Positions 11,619 to 29,500 of a stretch of 64,000 nucleotides of DNA are shown one piece after another. Within the stretch, counting starts at the first letter, position 1. Each line of letters starts with the position of its first letter. This DNA is from Pleurotus djamor (taxonomy: Eukaryota; Basidiomycota; Agaricomycetes; Agaricales; Pleurotaceae): positions 46,192-110,191 of the forward strand of contig JAPEVF010000103.1 in assembly GCA_029747585.1 (NCBI GenBank). Reading direction: 5' to 3'. The translations under genes and the position numbers were made by a program. A model generated the notes under the pieces. It saw only the letters and a program-made list of their open reading frames with translations, was not told the DNA's origin and did no database searches.

Positions 11619-12007
11619 TCTTGTCGTGACGTTNATTTAATGAAAATTATCCTTTCGTCGCGTCCGACGTGTGTGTCTGCCCACGACCTCGCCGTTGGTG
11701 CCGTACAAATCCTCGATGCCGTCGACGCAACTCGGTTACCCACGAAGACTCGGTAAATCCGGTCANTAACTTGCCTAATTCTGAGCCGAGCGATATGACG
11801 TCGATCTTGCATCAGATCTTGAATGTATGGGAGTCTATGTCAAAAATGCGGTCTATANGTTCCGATGCGAAAAAAATTACAATGTGGACGACAGNCCAAA
11901 ACAATGGATTAGTTATATATATAAATGTGCTGGAGAACTGATCTAACAAATATTGCCAGTCCCTCGATGCTGCGCAGGATAAAGGATCCCGAAGAATATG
12001 ATCGGAT

Positions 12008-14313
12008 TTACTGTTCTCCAGAGTGAGTAGTAGATCGCCCGTAGGATAGTAAATACGCACAAAGTCCCACAGAGTACCAAAGGCTGGGATGCCAGCTTCT
12101 TTACAGCCCTCCATGATTTCTGAGTTTCCAATATAATTCGACGTAATGAAAACCACTGNGTGTGACAATTTAGACAGNGAAGTANNTGGTCGNNANCCAC
12201 CGGAGNGCATACCTTCAGCGTTCCAGTAATGGTAAGCCTCTTTGAGAATCTTCATGGTGTCTGGGCGGCCGCCGCGTTTCTTACTGTCCCATAGGAGGAG
12301 CCGCTCCGGCCCTATGTGTCGATGGATGAGACCGCTGATAGTCGGACCAAAGGTTTTTTCCTGGTCAGAACCTGTTCGTGACTACGATCAGACCTTTGCC
12401 GAGCGTGGAAAGTGACGCGCCAACATACCTATCCAGATGAGATACCTGTTGGAGTAAAAACTCAGGAGTCAGAGNCATGTCAAAGTAGTTCACATCGGGC
12501 ATACCAATTCGGCGACTGNAGGCATGTAGAGAGAGCTGCGCCTAGACCTGTTCCTGTGCAGATACGAATACCTCGGTGGTANAGAGTCGAAGTGTTCGAG
12601 ACACCAGCAAACTACGACATGGAGAAATNAATGATTGGGCGGGGAATAGGGTCGNTAGATAGGACGCACCTTGAGATCTCGAGTCCACAGCGTCTTTGGC
12701 GGATCATTGACGAGGCTACGTGTGAAGTCGCCTGTACAGCTTCAGAANCNGTATNATCATCNGTTTGGGGTATTCCTTACCTTGGACGCCACAAATCATA
12801 TAGTGATATTTGGCATGTTTACCCTCCCTAGAATAAGATGNGTCANAAACAGTGTTCGCNGATAGTCTGTCTGAAACGACGTACGAGATAATACCAAATG
12901 CATGGTACTCCATNATAGATGAACGGCTGATTCTACCCAAGAGGCCCTGCTGCATCCCTCTTCTGAATCGCACTATGGCAACTTTCGGGGATGGCTGATG
13001 GAGAAATCAGTCAACTTCTTCGAGCCGTCGCTTAACGAGTGACTCACCAACTCAATATCGACGGGGACTTCGCGAACACAGATCCAAGGAAGCGCGATAC
13101 TGCGGTACCGTGTGAGATGAAGGAGCGGCGATAATANCAAGGAACCACTTACAAGACAGTCATTCCACATGTGAACCAAACTGCAANGTGCNTTANCGGA
13201 GNGAGTTTACCNCCAAAGGAATNNTAGCTTACAGTCTTGTTGCCGGACGAGATGNACGCCGCTGAGGTTCCACGTTTTGGTCTCAGGAATGTATACGTCT
13301 CCGAGGATGACGAAGACCCCTTGACATCGTGTGAGTANATGATAGCGTTATCNCAGGATCAGNGCCTTACAAGTAGCGAGGAGACCAATCCATCCCACAA
13401 AACGGTGGTGGCGTTCAAAGACACTAGNNTANNCATCTCAATACCTTCATCACACCCAAAGCTTTGAAACTTGACTTACTTGTGGTGCGTATTTCGAACC
13501 CATGGGAATGCACTGAGGGCTGAAACCATTACAGCGATGTTTGTGACAACGCCCATGACAAGAATGGCATCGTGGTTGACATCGTGGTGGCGGAAATTGT
13601 TGATAACTTTCAGTAAGAGCCAAAGAACACCAGACAAGGCGCATCCGCTGTGGATACCACCAAGATGCTACACATGAAGACTTAGAATGTCTTGAGCGGA
13701 ATAACCACGGAGAAGTTACCTGAAGGACCGAGGTACACCCTAAGCGCCACCATAAAGGGGTCCACTTTGCGAAGGTCAGCCGACNTACTTGGAAGTAAGT
13801 TTGAACCTACCTTGGCGAAGAATGTNTTGACGAACCAGTAAAGTATACGGCCAAAAATNTCATTGCGCATCANTATGGCAAAATTGAAGTTCCCGACAAC
13901 CATGGCGCCNGAGTACTTGACGGCGTAGGGGAAATGACCGGACGCGGCGAGACCAAGACCGATCATGTTCAGTCCAAAGGTGATGCAAAAGAATTTACTA
14001 TGAGGAGGNCTCAATGAAGATCCTATAGAGTTTCATGACATCTGTCCGCAACCCACCGATATGTGTTAAACCATATCTTGAATTTAATCCAATTCGAAAC
14101 CTGCTTCTTCGGTTTTGGTGTCGACTTGACTGGGGGACCCATGTCCTTCTTCAGCGCAGGGATGTTGTCGGCTGGATTAACCGTCGCAGAGGGGGCCTTC
14201 TTCTCATCGTTGGGGAAATAGGTAGGAGCGACCTTGGCTNGAGGCAGAACCTCCAGCGTCCCTTTCTCTGCGTCGCTGTATGCTGGGGCAGTCTCTTTCG
14301 TAGGAGTAGACAT
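12008..14313 (-). CDS. Multispanning membrane oxidoreductase, TmpA-like
   Basis: This is a gene of many short exons. The start at 14313 opens MSTPTKETAPAYSDAEKG; the first introns are 14056-13998, 13810-13765 and 13719-13668. Several membrane segments follow (FCITFGLNMIGLGLAA, WWRLGCTSVLQHLGGIHSGC, AILVMGVVTNIAVMVSALS, ATWVFVILGDVYI, FWFTCGMTV). The second half is soluble and ferredoxin-reductase-like: REVPVDIEL, KVAIIRF-like, GLLGRISRS, MEYHAFGIISEGKHAKYHY, RGIRICTGTGLGAALST (nucleotide-binding loop), WIGSDQEKTFGPTISGL, WDSKKRGGRPDTMK, ITSNYIGNSEIMEGC, and the end FGTLWDF. The family resembles Aspergillus TmpA, a plasma-membrane flavoprotein linked to asexual development; basidiomycete copies are often mislabelled NRPS-like. 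Many N's fall here. The final intron ends immediately before TAA at 12010-12008. Confidence 0.82.
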
Positions 14314-15311
14314 GACAGACTCGTGAAGGAGATGAGGCCTTTGCAAGGGCGGAAGGGGGTGCAGATTTTGAAAGGTCTAATAGTCCCTTCTTATCCATTC
14401 NTGTGGATCNCTTGCCCTCCGNCCGATGAAAGCTGAGAAAATATGACTTTGTTAGCTCACCCACGATAAAGGAACCATGCAGNTATTTTTGGTGTCCGAC
14501 ATTGGGGCAAATGAGCCAAAAAATCGCAGGAGTGGTAACCGATATGTTCGGTTGCCCCAACACCGGTGTCCCGGCCTTCGACACCCGTTCTTCCGTGTAA
14601 ATGCTTGTTTCAACAAAANCGATCCGTAAACGGTCTCGATTGATGCCGATACGTTGGGCGCGTCCGTTGGTATTGATTGTGGGATACCGTAGAGCACCGT
14701 TTAACAAATGCAACGGCCGTTTGGAGGGGAATGCGAGCNTTNTGAGATGCTGTATGTGCATTGGACCCAAATAGAGCGAATCGGAGAGTTCTCGTCGTAA
14801 TTCATGGTGGGCACATACAATGAGGAACTTATCTCCCATGATCGATAGGGCAGGGTGGAAAAGGCGAGACTTACGAATGATCAAACCGTTCCATTGGGTC
14901 AGCATTCGCAGCAGGTTCAGATAGCCTGTCCGTTGATGGGTAGAGCATCGGGCTGCATTTCCAAAGTTTCGGGTTTCAAAACCAAGAATAGAACAGAGTC
15001 TCGCGTCGCTTACTTCGGATGGGAAAAAAGGCACACAACGAAACTAGCATCATGGTGATAGAGCCGTGAATGCATGATAGAGCCCGTGCCTTGAGAAGCG
15101 TGTATGGAGATTGCTGGCCATCTGTCAATGGCTGATACTCGTTTTCGCACCGAGCTGGATATCACGAAACTGGATGGGGANNGNNNNTGACGCCACTATG
15201 GGTCAAGGGGTCANGCACNCATAGGTGGCTCAACCCATCTTCCATTTCTACAATATAGATTAAATAGTAAAGCTACATAAGAATATCCATACATACATAC
15301 TAGGGTAACCA
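14314..15311. other. 1 kb region upstream of the TmpA-like gene, no supported gene
   Basis: The stretch between the TmpA-like start and the NDC80 stop contains scattered N's. A minus-strand open frame of about 275 codons (14204-15034) crosses it but overlaps the TmpA-like first exon out of frame and resembles no family I know. A TATA-like AT-rich patch lies near 15245-15300. I see no RNA gene or repeat. Confidence 0.4.
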
Positions 15312-17614
15312 TCAGTCCTCCTCTGTGAACTTTTGCAGTTCTAAAAGCATTCGTGATACTTCTTGCTTGAACATACATATATCGTTGCTGTTCTTCATGA
15401 TTTCTCTTACAGTCTCTTCCATGAATCGTGCGGTTTTTTCGACTTGCTCCCGATATCTAGCGCCAGAGATAATCAACTCCTGGCATCAGNAGATAAGACA
15501 AGGAACACCNACTCAAACTGGAGGCTCTGTAATCGTGACTTGACACCCATTCCGTTGGCTAGAGCCGCAGTTCTGGCGTGGGCTAATTCCTTCTCCAGTC
15601 TTGTCGCTTCGGCACTGCTGGCGGCTGCCTCCTGTTGAGCTGCCTAGATCCAGAATTGTGGTTACCNAACAATATGCATTCAAATTATGGGTACTCACAT
15701 CCCGTAAATCATCAGCCTGTTCATTCAAACCAACGACCTTTTTCTCTAGCTCCTCCAGTTCCTGATCCATATTCTCACAGTCCGTTGACAATTGATCGAG
15801 TTCGTTGTCGATTTTGATGCGCTCACTCTCGACTTCGGCTCGCTCAGACCGCTTTAATTCTGCGATCGTACTGAGCGCGGGTTTCACAACCTTCCTAACA
15901 TCCGCTCCATTGAGTAAATGAAGAGGGTTGGATGCGCCGGTATTGAGTTCGAGGGTTAAGTCGACGTCCTGGAGAGGTGTCGGAAGTGGTGGGAACAGTC
16001 CCAACTGTGAAAGAAGATTTGTATAGGCGTCTAAAGCCTCCTCTGCGGCCGCCGTTCGATTTGTGACGTTCACTTCCAAGCTCATGACGTTGCGGCGTGC
16101 CTCCTCATTCTTTTGTTTGAGGTCCTCTAGATTGCGAGACAGCGTCTCATGGTCTGTATTCATGCGGATAACTTCTTCTGGACTGAGGTTCTGGGTCTTC
16201 ACGATCTCGGCGAGCCTACGCTCGTCAGCCTCGATTTGTTGTAAATGCANCTCTAAGAGGCGTTTAGAAGGCTTGAGTCAAACGCATATCAAACGGACCG
16301 ACCTCGAGAANTCAGCTCTGCCTTCTCGAAAGCTATCGTATCAATGAGCTTCTTTTTCCGTCCTTCATATTGCTGCAGGATCTTCTGGAACTTCTCGCTG
16401 TCCCCTTTGAGCAGTTCGTTCTCATTCTGGAGCTTCGAAATGGGAGCCTAGTGCCAATCGGGTGAGCCGCATTCCGCTTGCACGACAGAGTGTCCGCCAC
16501 ATACAGCAGATGACTCTAATCTGTGGAGCTCCATCTTCAGCTCGTTCAATCGGCTAGATTGTTCTTCCAAGTCCCTCTGTACGCGTTCATCCTTCTTCGC
16601 TAGGTGTGATTGTCAGCAGGTCTGCCACTAGCCAAACTGGTGATGCTTACTAAAGCGATCCTCTAATGCCTGCTTCGCCTCGGGGAAATCGTCTGATCCA
16701 TCTAACCACACGAGATATGATTGGGCATAGTATTCGAAGGCCAGAGTACTATGGTCGCACGGCTCATCAAAGTCGTCTGGGACGTCCGCTGGGAATTGGA
16801 GCGTAGGATGGCCACTTGCTAAGTAATCCTCCCGCGCCTGAAATCTCGATGAATAGACTATGATCCAATTAAAACTGTCATACGCACTTTACATAGCTCA
16901 ACCAACCACGATAGAACCCCCAATAGAGACGGCCACGAGTGCATACTGGCCGGTGCCGCCAGCCATTTATTGTCAATCTGATGTGCATACGGGTACCGAA
17001 GTGCCTTGAGCGCGGGAACAAACTCGTCCTCGAATCGCGATCCTTGGACAAATGGGTGGTAGGGATCCAAGGTCAGCACGAGATAGTTGAAAATAGCACG
17101 ATAGTCTTTCCCCTGTATGTTGGTGAGTGTTCCCATAGATATGTCTAGGCCAGCCTTATGCAAGAAGGAGAATATGTCCTGGCGCATCTTCGATTGATAC
17201 TGTCGATCACGGAGTGGGCGAGGGTCTTTCGCTGCTTGGATGCCACTAGGCGCAGCTGCTTGGTTTCCACCTGTCCAAGTCGACATCCGTCGCGTGCTAC
17301 TGCAAAGGACTCAATACGAGCGAACAAGAAGAAAGTTGGCCGACGAACTTGTGCAATGGTGTTCTCCCTGGGTTCGGTTTCATTGCGCTTTGCAGCAGGG
17401 GATTCGTATTTTGTGAGCGATACATAGACTGCCGTGAGTTGGTTTGGGGAGCAAGCATTGGTTGTGGATATGGTCCACGGAGAGCAGGTCCAGCTAAGGA
17501 TGCGCGCATGTTCTGAGAGGGTTTCTTGACTGTCGAAGGGACAGGCAGATGTGAGCGTGCATTTCCGTATGGATCAGCAGCAGGCTGCATCGTTGAGCGG
17601 CGTCGAGCGTCCAT
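15312..17614 (-). CDS. NDC80: Kinetochore protein NDC80 (HEC1)
   Basis: The start at 17614 (MDARRRSTMQ) follows from exons 17614-17349, 17299-16888 and 16837-16651, then several further exons to the stop at 15312. The basic N-terminal tail precedes the calponin-homology domain (MRQDIFSFLHKAG, NYLVLTLDPYHPF, EDEFVPALKALRYP, WPSLLGVLSWLVELCK) and the diagnostic CDHSTLAFEYYAQSYLVWLD. The remainder is long coiled coil (LEELEKKVVGLNEQADDLRD, REQVEKTARFMEETVREI) ending LQKFTEED. It is a core microtubule-binding subunit of the Ndc80 complex at the outer kinetochore. SPC24, another subunit of the same complex, lies 33 kb away. The promoter, shared with MOG1, holds two ACGCGA motifs. Confidence 0.95.
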
Positions 17615-17813
17615 GGCATTGACGAAGGGGTTGTGGTTCGGAGACAAACGAATTGACGCGACCGTGACCAGGTGACCGTGACAAACAATTCACGAGCACG
17701 TGGCTCGCGTTTCGCTCCTATTTTGTGGGTGACTCAGTAGGACTCGCTGAGTGACTCGTCAGGTCCACTGGTTTCACCACAACTTGGGGCTTGAAGAAAC
17801 TTTGGAGTGCACC
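17615..17813. promoter_or_regulatory. shared NDC80 / MOG1 promoter with two ACGCGA motifs
   Basis: 199 bases separate divergent starts. ACGCGA is at 17656-17661 (plus) and again as TCGCGT at 17705-17710. In fungi such MBF-type boxes drive G1/S expression; their function here is inferred. Confidence 0.45.
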
Positions 17814-18465
17814 ATGACAACCTCCAGTGAAAGGGATCTCTTCGGCGGCGCGATCAAGGCCATCTTGCCTTCCAGCCTTATAGATGCATCGTAAGGGTCG
17901 TTTTAACNTCANCATTCTTTCTTTTGTCTCTGATTGGTCTTGCAGCGACCTGNGACAGGTTCCCGATACTCAAGAAGTGTTCCTCTACCCANACTCGAGT
18001 ATTAGTGTCATAGTAGAAATACTCGAGCGAGTGGAGCCCACGAGCTATCAGGACGCCGCAAGGTGAAGTGTCTTCCCCTGCTCGTTTTCCCGTGCACGCC
18101 ATTCATTCACGTCAATCAGATTTCATTTCGACTCCCTTGCCCACGATAACTCCTCTGAGGCCAATCAAGTTGACAGCATCACTGTCATTCCCAACGACAG
18201 AGGCGATGATACTCCATCGGCCATCGTACTGTCTGGCTCCCAGAAAATCCCAAAATTTAATCGATCTACAGCCGACGACGTTCGCATCCTCTTAGGGCTC
18301 TTCCGTGTGGAAGCGAAGAACTCTGATGTNGTCGTCACATTCAACATCCCAATATCTTCCCAGGATGACGGTGCGGTGGGAGAAGGAGGGTATCTGGCTG
18401 CGAAGACAGCCTTTGAGAATATGATACGGTCGTTCCGTATCAGTGATTATGGACTGTTCGCCTAG
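17814..18465 (+). CDS. MOG1: Ran-GTPase release factor MOG1 (RANGRF)
   Basis: Exons 17814-17890, 17946-18062 and 18120-18465 give 179 residues with matching phases. The start MTTSSERDLFGGAIKAILP followed by LRQVPDTQEVFLYP is the hallmark of Mog1, and the PsbP-like fold continues with SSISVIVEILERV, VTFNIPISS and a final helix YLAAKTAFENMIRSFRI. Mog1 binds Ran and stimulates nucleotide release in nuclear transport. Two N's fall in codons without shifting the frame. Confidence 0.9.
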
Positions 18466-19067
18466 ATGGACGCGGCCAGCCCCTGCGCCGGACTATGTAC
18501 ATGTGTAAGTATGGCTAATCCAGAGCAACTATCCCATGTTATCTATTTCTGCTCCATAGGTCTAAANTTTGCCTGTTGGAATGTTGGCACTCGCCGAATG
18601 GCACATCGAGGTCAACATGTGCGATAGTATTTTGTTTCCCAATNATAGCTTTCCTTTCCCATTCGTGCCCTTCCGGCTTCTGTCATATCATCAACCCCCA
18701 ATTGTCGATCTCGGTGCGCTAGGAATAAGCCGCCCCAATGGCGATGGGTGATCCTGGGTGTACCGACGCCCATTTCCCATTGTGTGAATGTTTTCTTATT
18801 ATTAGGACCATATCTCGTTTATCAATGGCGTATACGACACGCGGTCATTGACGGCCTTGAGACGTAACCATGCAAACGATAGAGCTTACTTCCAACGACG
18901 AACCGTCCCTGTATGTGATCGTTCCTCGCCGTCGGAAGCATCCGATGGAGGGGCAGTCGACTTTGGCAAAGGNNAAGTATATAATACATCGCACCTGTCG
19001 ATAAATAGTCCATGTGCATAAGGCTGTGGCAACGTCAACTCATCCATTGTGTCGNNNCTCAATCANA
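18466..19067. other. intergenic region between MOG1 and the ATG38-like gene
   Basis: About 600 bases with convergent flanking genes. A short plus-strand reading frame begins with an ATG at 18870 (MQTIELTSNDEPS) but N's block it and no family is recognised. The rest looks like 3' untranslated sequence. Confidence 0.35.
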
Positions 19068-20679
19068 TCANGCATNGCCGTCCAGCTCTTGTTCGGCTTC
19101 GGGTTCCTCAACGATGCGCTCTCTGATCGGGGTGCTTCCACTGGCGGCTTTAGCTTCCTTCTTCCGCTTTGCAGAATCNTTGAGCTTCTCCCAACGTTCT
19201 CGNAACTTCGATATCATGACTTTCTATTGAAGTAGGTTGGAAGGTTAAATCTCTCTTTCTGTGCCTAAGATTATCGGGAGGAACTAACCTGCTTCTCGTT
19301 CTCTGATTTCAGGCCACGGACTTCGTCTTCAAGTTCTTTGATGCGNCNCGTGTATTGGGCTTCGCGACTTGGNGTCAGCCCCTGTATGGGCAGAGGGGGT
19401 ACNTTCAAGTTNAGTGCGCTGAGGTCNATGTGGGGGCGTTGCCCAACCATGGAGGCACCCATCACACGTTGAGCCTATAGTCGCATCAAGTCAGTGCCCT
19501 GGTCATACGCTTAGTCAAAGAAGTGACGCTTACCTCTCGCCGAGCCATCACGATACTATCACGAAGCTGTTGATCCTGCTCCTTGCGCTTGTGCATATGT
19601 CGCTCAGCTGCTTCTAGTCGTTGCTGTAANCTTTCAAGCTCCTGCTTGAGCGACGCATTTTCTTTCTTATATGAAGCGACAGTGGGTTCAGAACTCGACG
19701 ATACCACGTAAAATGACTCNGAGAGATCGTCGCCTGGGTGAATAGTAATGGGCGACAGNGCTAGAANGGNGATNNNTNANACTCACCAAGNTCTAGGACG
19801 TCGTCNTCAAATTCATCAACTGGGTNTATATTTTGAGACGCGGANGCTGGAGGAGGATATGTCGTCCGACTCTTCGACAAGCCCATTCGACGCTTGAATT
19901 TTGAGACCAAGGGCTCGTCGCCATCTGTATCACTACTGAGGTTNCCGTCCCTCGATTTAGCATTTGACGTTGAGGCATTTGTATCNTTTNCATTGGCGCC
20001 ATTTAAGTCTATAGCAGCCGAGAAGGCAACTGGCTGAGACAAATTGTCGAGCATCCCTTGCATTATCGTCCAGAATTGATTGAAGGCGTCACCAGGATCT
20101 GACTGTAGTCTATGTTGAGATACCTAGACCGGGGGGACAAAGTAACGCACCCTTTGGCCTCCAAGAAGCATGAAAGACTCATCAACAGTATTCTGTAGAT
20201 CATTTAGACGGACATTGGGTGGTGGGGAAGGGGCCTGCGGAGGAACATTGAGGTGAGTGCGGGCTTTGGGAGTGCTAGTTGAGGGCTGGGGGTCGGGTTT
20301 CTGACGTTCGTTGGGGTCCTTTCCATCCTCCCTCAGTTTCTGGACCTTTCTTTGAAGGTCCCGAGCAGCTTTGCTGTGCTTACTATGCAGCATCCTTAGC
20401 GTGCGGCTGGCCTGACGTATGACGATGTCAGTATGAATTGNATGNTGTCTGGACTGAGGCCCGAACCGATTCATCNTTGCTTTGCTCTGCCGCGGCTAAG
20501 TACGCTTCTGAAGCCTTTTGATGTTCTTCTGCGGCGGGGATGAGGTATCCCTGGGCTAAATGGTCCTCGGCATTGGCAGCATGCTGGTGTGCCTACAAGA
20601 GTCTCGCTTANGTGTCTTATGNTGAGTTCAACGAAGCNAAGGCAAGTACTGCGTTCATAGGCATTTCTATCTCGGACAT
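19068..20679 (-). CDS. MIT-domain and coiled-coil protein, possible ATG38/NRBF2-like autophagy factor
   Basis: The likely start is MSEIEMPMNA at 20679, spliced to AHQHAANAEDHLAQGYLIP. The helical N-terminus (EEHQKASEAYLAAAEQS, then IVIRQASRTLRMLHSKH and SKAARDLQRKVQKLRED) looks like the MIT domain of NRBF2/Atg38, subunits of the autophagy PI3-kinase complex. A Pro-rich linker and an acidic segment follow, then coiled coils (KKENASLKQELE, QQRLEAAERHMHKRKEQD, IKELEDEVRGLKSENEKQ) and a basic tail MISKLRERWEKLKDSAKR ending near 19068. Two N's at 20441 and 20445 lie where the frame slips by one; dropping one N restores it. Assignment to ATG38 is inference; a generic MIT coiled-coil protein is the alternative. 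Exon borders are approximate. Confidence 0.55.
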
Positions 20680-21160
20680 GAAGATGGGAGCAGTAGCAGC
20701 AGTACGGGGCGGGTATTGTGAGGTCGGCTTGCNNTTGCATGTCGCTATATAGGGTATTNGTCTTAGGCGCCTGCGCGCTTTGGGNGTGTTGACGANNNNN
20801 GANNCCCACNTGCGCAGAGCCAGGTAAATGTGGGACAATCAANTTCAAGCTGTATTTCCCAGCNTNGANTATGCACACGACGCTCTCCTGGGATGCTTCN
20901 AGCTACAGTTGCGTATACTAATTACGAGTGGCGATGACCNCGGACTCAGGCGCAGCCCCTGACTGATGTAACGGTGTCACCAATGTGACTGGACCCCAGG
21001 TCAGTGTGTCATCATTTCCTCCTTCCTCTTCTCCTCGTCGTTGTCTTCGTTCTCCTCAGTCTCCATTTCGTTCTCTGCGCTGCTCTGATTCACCCGCGGA
21101 ATCAAAGCAGGCTGCGTATTTCTTCGCCGTCTACTCTTCTTGTACATCGATCGACCCGTC
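20680..21160. promoter_or_regulatory. divergent intergenic region, ATG38-like / RSP5
   Basis: About 480 bases with a cluster of N's near 20755-20940. It must carry both promoters. Pyrimidine-rich sequence (TTCCTCC, CTTCTCC) at 21016-21100 precedes the RSP5 start, as is common in fungal promoters. Confidence 0.4.
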
Positions 21161-24165
<3,005 letters not shown>

Positions 24166-24385
24166 AATACCTTGTTTTATACATGTATGCGCTATGTATA
24201 TACTTATCACCCGTCCTTGGTCATGGACTCTTATTCGTCATCGGAAATCTCCTGTATATGTATTCCAGATTTTGAGTAGTCTACAGCCCCGACGAAAATA
24301 CGTACACCAAATTAATAATGCCACTGCTTCGATCCAAGAAAAATAACAAGTGTGTATAAGGTAGGTATTATGCGTACGCGTCGAG

Positions 24386-26506
<2,121 letters not shown>

Positions 26507-26590
26507 TTTATCATGAATAAAAACAGGTTTTATTTATTTTGCGCCAAAACACCAAAACTCCTTTCTCCATCGGCGCCTAAATACACATGA

Positions 26591-29500
26591 CTAAGCACTC
26601 CGCCACGCAGCCAACCAATCAGAGAGATCCGCCGTCGACCGCTGCACATTCCCGTCCGTCAGTCCCAACACGTTTCAATCAATCAAACAGAGACACTTTA
26701 CCTCGACATAGGCTGCCCGCGCGTGGATCGTGTCCAGTGCCTGTGCGAGCGACATACTGTACTTGGACTTTTCCTTGTCCTGTCAAAACACACTCGGTTT
26801 GTATTCATATCCATCAGCGCGGATAAATGGGCTTACCGCAAAGAACGCCTCCGTCTCCTTGTAGTCTTGTTCGCTAGAAAGACTGTCAAACGACATCTGG
26901 AATGCTCTACCTTTAGCCGTCGCTTAGCCGCGGATCACCTGGCTGCTCACCTCCACAAGGTACTTCAGCGTGAAATTGCCCTCGAATCGCTTATACAACT
27001 AGACACCGTGTCAACAAGCAACCCCGCATTCGCGCTTTCCAGGCAACTCACAGTGTCGTAGTTGTCCTTGAAGAACTGCCCAACAGCTCTACGAGAGAAC
27101 GTGTTGGACTCGAATCCACGGAAGAAATACACCACATCCTGATCGCGAGACTTGTCGATGATGTATCGGAAGGTCGCGTCCAAAATGGCCTTGTCCTGAG
27201 TTTGACAAAGGGCAAAGCTATATAACCGGAACAAGTNAAAAAGTCAACCCACGGGATGGAAAAGAGACAGCCACCACCAGAAAAAACTCACATGGCAGCC
27301 GTTCTTGCACTGGGGGCCTTGGGCTTTTCATTGATTTGCATTACGGCATCATACTCCTCTTGACCACCATATTCTACGGCCTATTTAACCATCATGGGTC
27401 AAAGTTTCCTTTGAATCAAAGAAACCACGCGTACCGTTGAGAAGATGATACGTTGGAGATCAGCGGGGATCTGGCTATCTTCACCCGTCTTCATATAGTG
27501 AGAGAACCGGCTCCGTAATTCCTCCACAACCCTGCATTGTGGAATCAAGAAAGAACGTGAGTCAACGGACGATGCCGCCTGGCGAAAACAAGAAAACCCT
27601 ACTTTGGATCCTTGGCCCTTGCGGCTTGTGAGATGGCCGTCGTGCGCAGTTGTTGAGTGTCTGTGGATTCACCATCGGCATAGTCGTATCCTAATTTCTC
27701 AACCAAAGGCGAGAACAAGGCCTATACATAGCACATGGTTAGGATGATCCCCGAGCTCAAGTCACATATCACTTACCCGACGGAAAGCATTGAGAGAGTC
27801 CACGATCTCGGGATTCTCCCACCAGATAGAAGTCAAAGAACTGACATTCTCAGCGATTCCAGACCAAACGAGATCTGGACAGAGAGTTGCATGAGGGGAG
27901 GCAAATCAGGGGACGAAACAATCCTTACATTCTTTTTCGTTCTTAAGGCCGTCAACCAAAGTCAAGGCGCTACTCAACTTAGCATGACCAGCACGAGCTA
28001 ATTGCATAGCATCGTGCACCAAGCCAATTCGGTCGTTGAGGGAGAAGGGTGAGTCGGCCTTAGCAGCTTCGGCGGCAATCTTCGCTAGTCGCTCAGGTGT
28101 ATATAGGACGCGGTCTAAAAGGCAGGTGTCCTGAGTTATTCAACACACTGAAACAGGACTTCACTCACAGACACCGGTGGTATCAGCGTTCAACTTGAAG
28201 GTCTTGCTGGTATCAAGAGGGAAAGTGTGCTCCCGGCTTTCAAGAACGGGTGTTCTGTCAACGACGGCCTTGCCTTCGCTATCGACGGAGAGGATGCTCA
28301 AGGGAACGTTCCTGATTTTTGTCGGTTAATGTACGGCGAATACAAGGCACGAGACACTGACCAGATGGTCTCGTTATCCTTGGGGTCAGCGTGCCCTGTT
28401 TCGAGGAAACGATCCTGACGGACTTTAATACCCTCTGGTGTCTCTGTCACTGTCAGGACTGGGAAGCCCATCTAGAAGATTCCAGGTCAGCTGCCTGCAA
28501 GGGGAACACCACAAGAGGAATGTGTTCGACCTTGGTGATCCAGTTGTCCATGAGCCGAACAACATCGACGCCTGCGTTTGAACTTTAGCATACTTGATGT
28601 GCAGCTCCTACGTAAGATAAACTCACCGGTTGCCTCGCTAATACCCTGCCAGAGATCAGTGGTAATGCTGTTGGCGTAAAGCTTCTTCTTAAGGTAAATG
28701 GAGACCCCCTTGAGGAATTTGTCCTCCCCAACGTAGCTAGACAGCATGCGCAAGACTAGCAATGGGGTGAATGACGGGTCACATAGGCTTGAAAGCTCTT
28801 ACCAGAAGCCGCCTTGGAGTATGAGAGGGCATCGAAGATCTATATGGTTGTCGTTGAATCAGGTCAAGTTCTGGCGATGTGGGTTGATAGAGCTTACCTG
28901 GTTGATGTGGTTGGCATCGGGGCACTCCACTTCAATGGGGTGCGAAGAGAGTTTGGCGTCAAGGGCAAGGGCACGGTTGAGGTGGCCGGAGATAAAGGCC
29001 GAATCGACTTTCCACTCAGGGAAGACCCTTCAAGCTTGGTCAAGATACCGAACATTGAAGTTCTTCGGGGAAACTTACTTGTCTAGAGGAACCGAGAATT
29101 AGTGGCATAACGAGTGTGAGAGGTACAGAACATTTACCAGCAATAATGACTTCTCCCATCTATGGTAAGACTGGTCAATGATTGGCTCTAGGGAATACTC
29201 GAACTGCACAAACCAATGTAGCGAAACCTGTAGCACGGTGTTAGAAGGAATTATATGGTCATCGCGCATGGACGGACCTTCGTTGAGGTAGAGGTAGTTC
29301 CACCATTCCATAGTAGTGATGTTTCCGAACCTGACCGAATTTTAGATGCACAGAGATTGACTGAGCGATCGAAAAGGCATACCACATGTGAGCAACTTCA
29401 TGGCTTTGGGTGGTGGCGACCTGCTTCTTCGCAGCGAGATCACCACGCTCCGGGTTGAAGAGGAGAGCAATTGTTCGGCCGGTGATCAAACCCCAGTTTT

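Noticed and set aside
12412..12831. Plus-strand frame of 139 codons
   Set aside because: It is antisense to well-recognised exons of the TmpA-like gene.
14204..15034. Minus-strand open frame of about 275 codons
   Set aside because: It overlaps the first exon of the TmpA-like gene in another frame, contains several N's and resembles no family.
18870..19006. Small plus-strand frame MQTIELTSNDEPS
   Set aside because: Interrupted by N's, no family, no splice context; likely chance.
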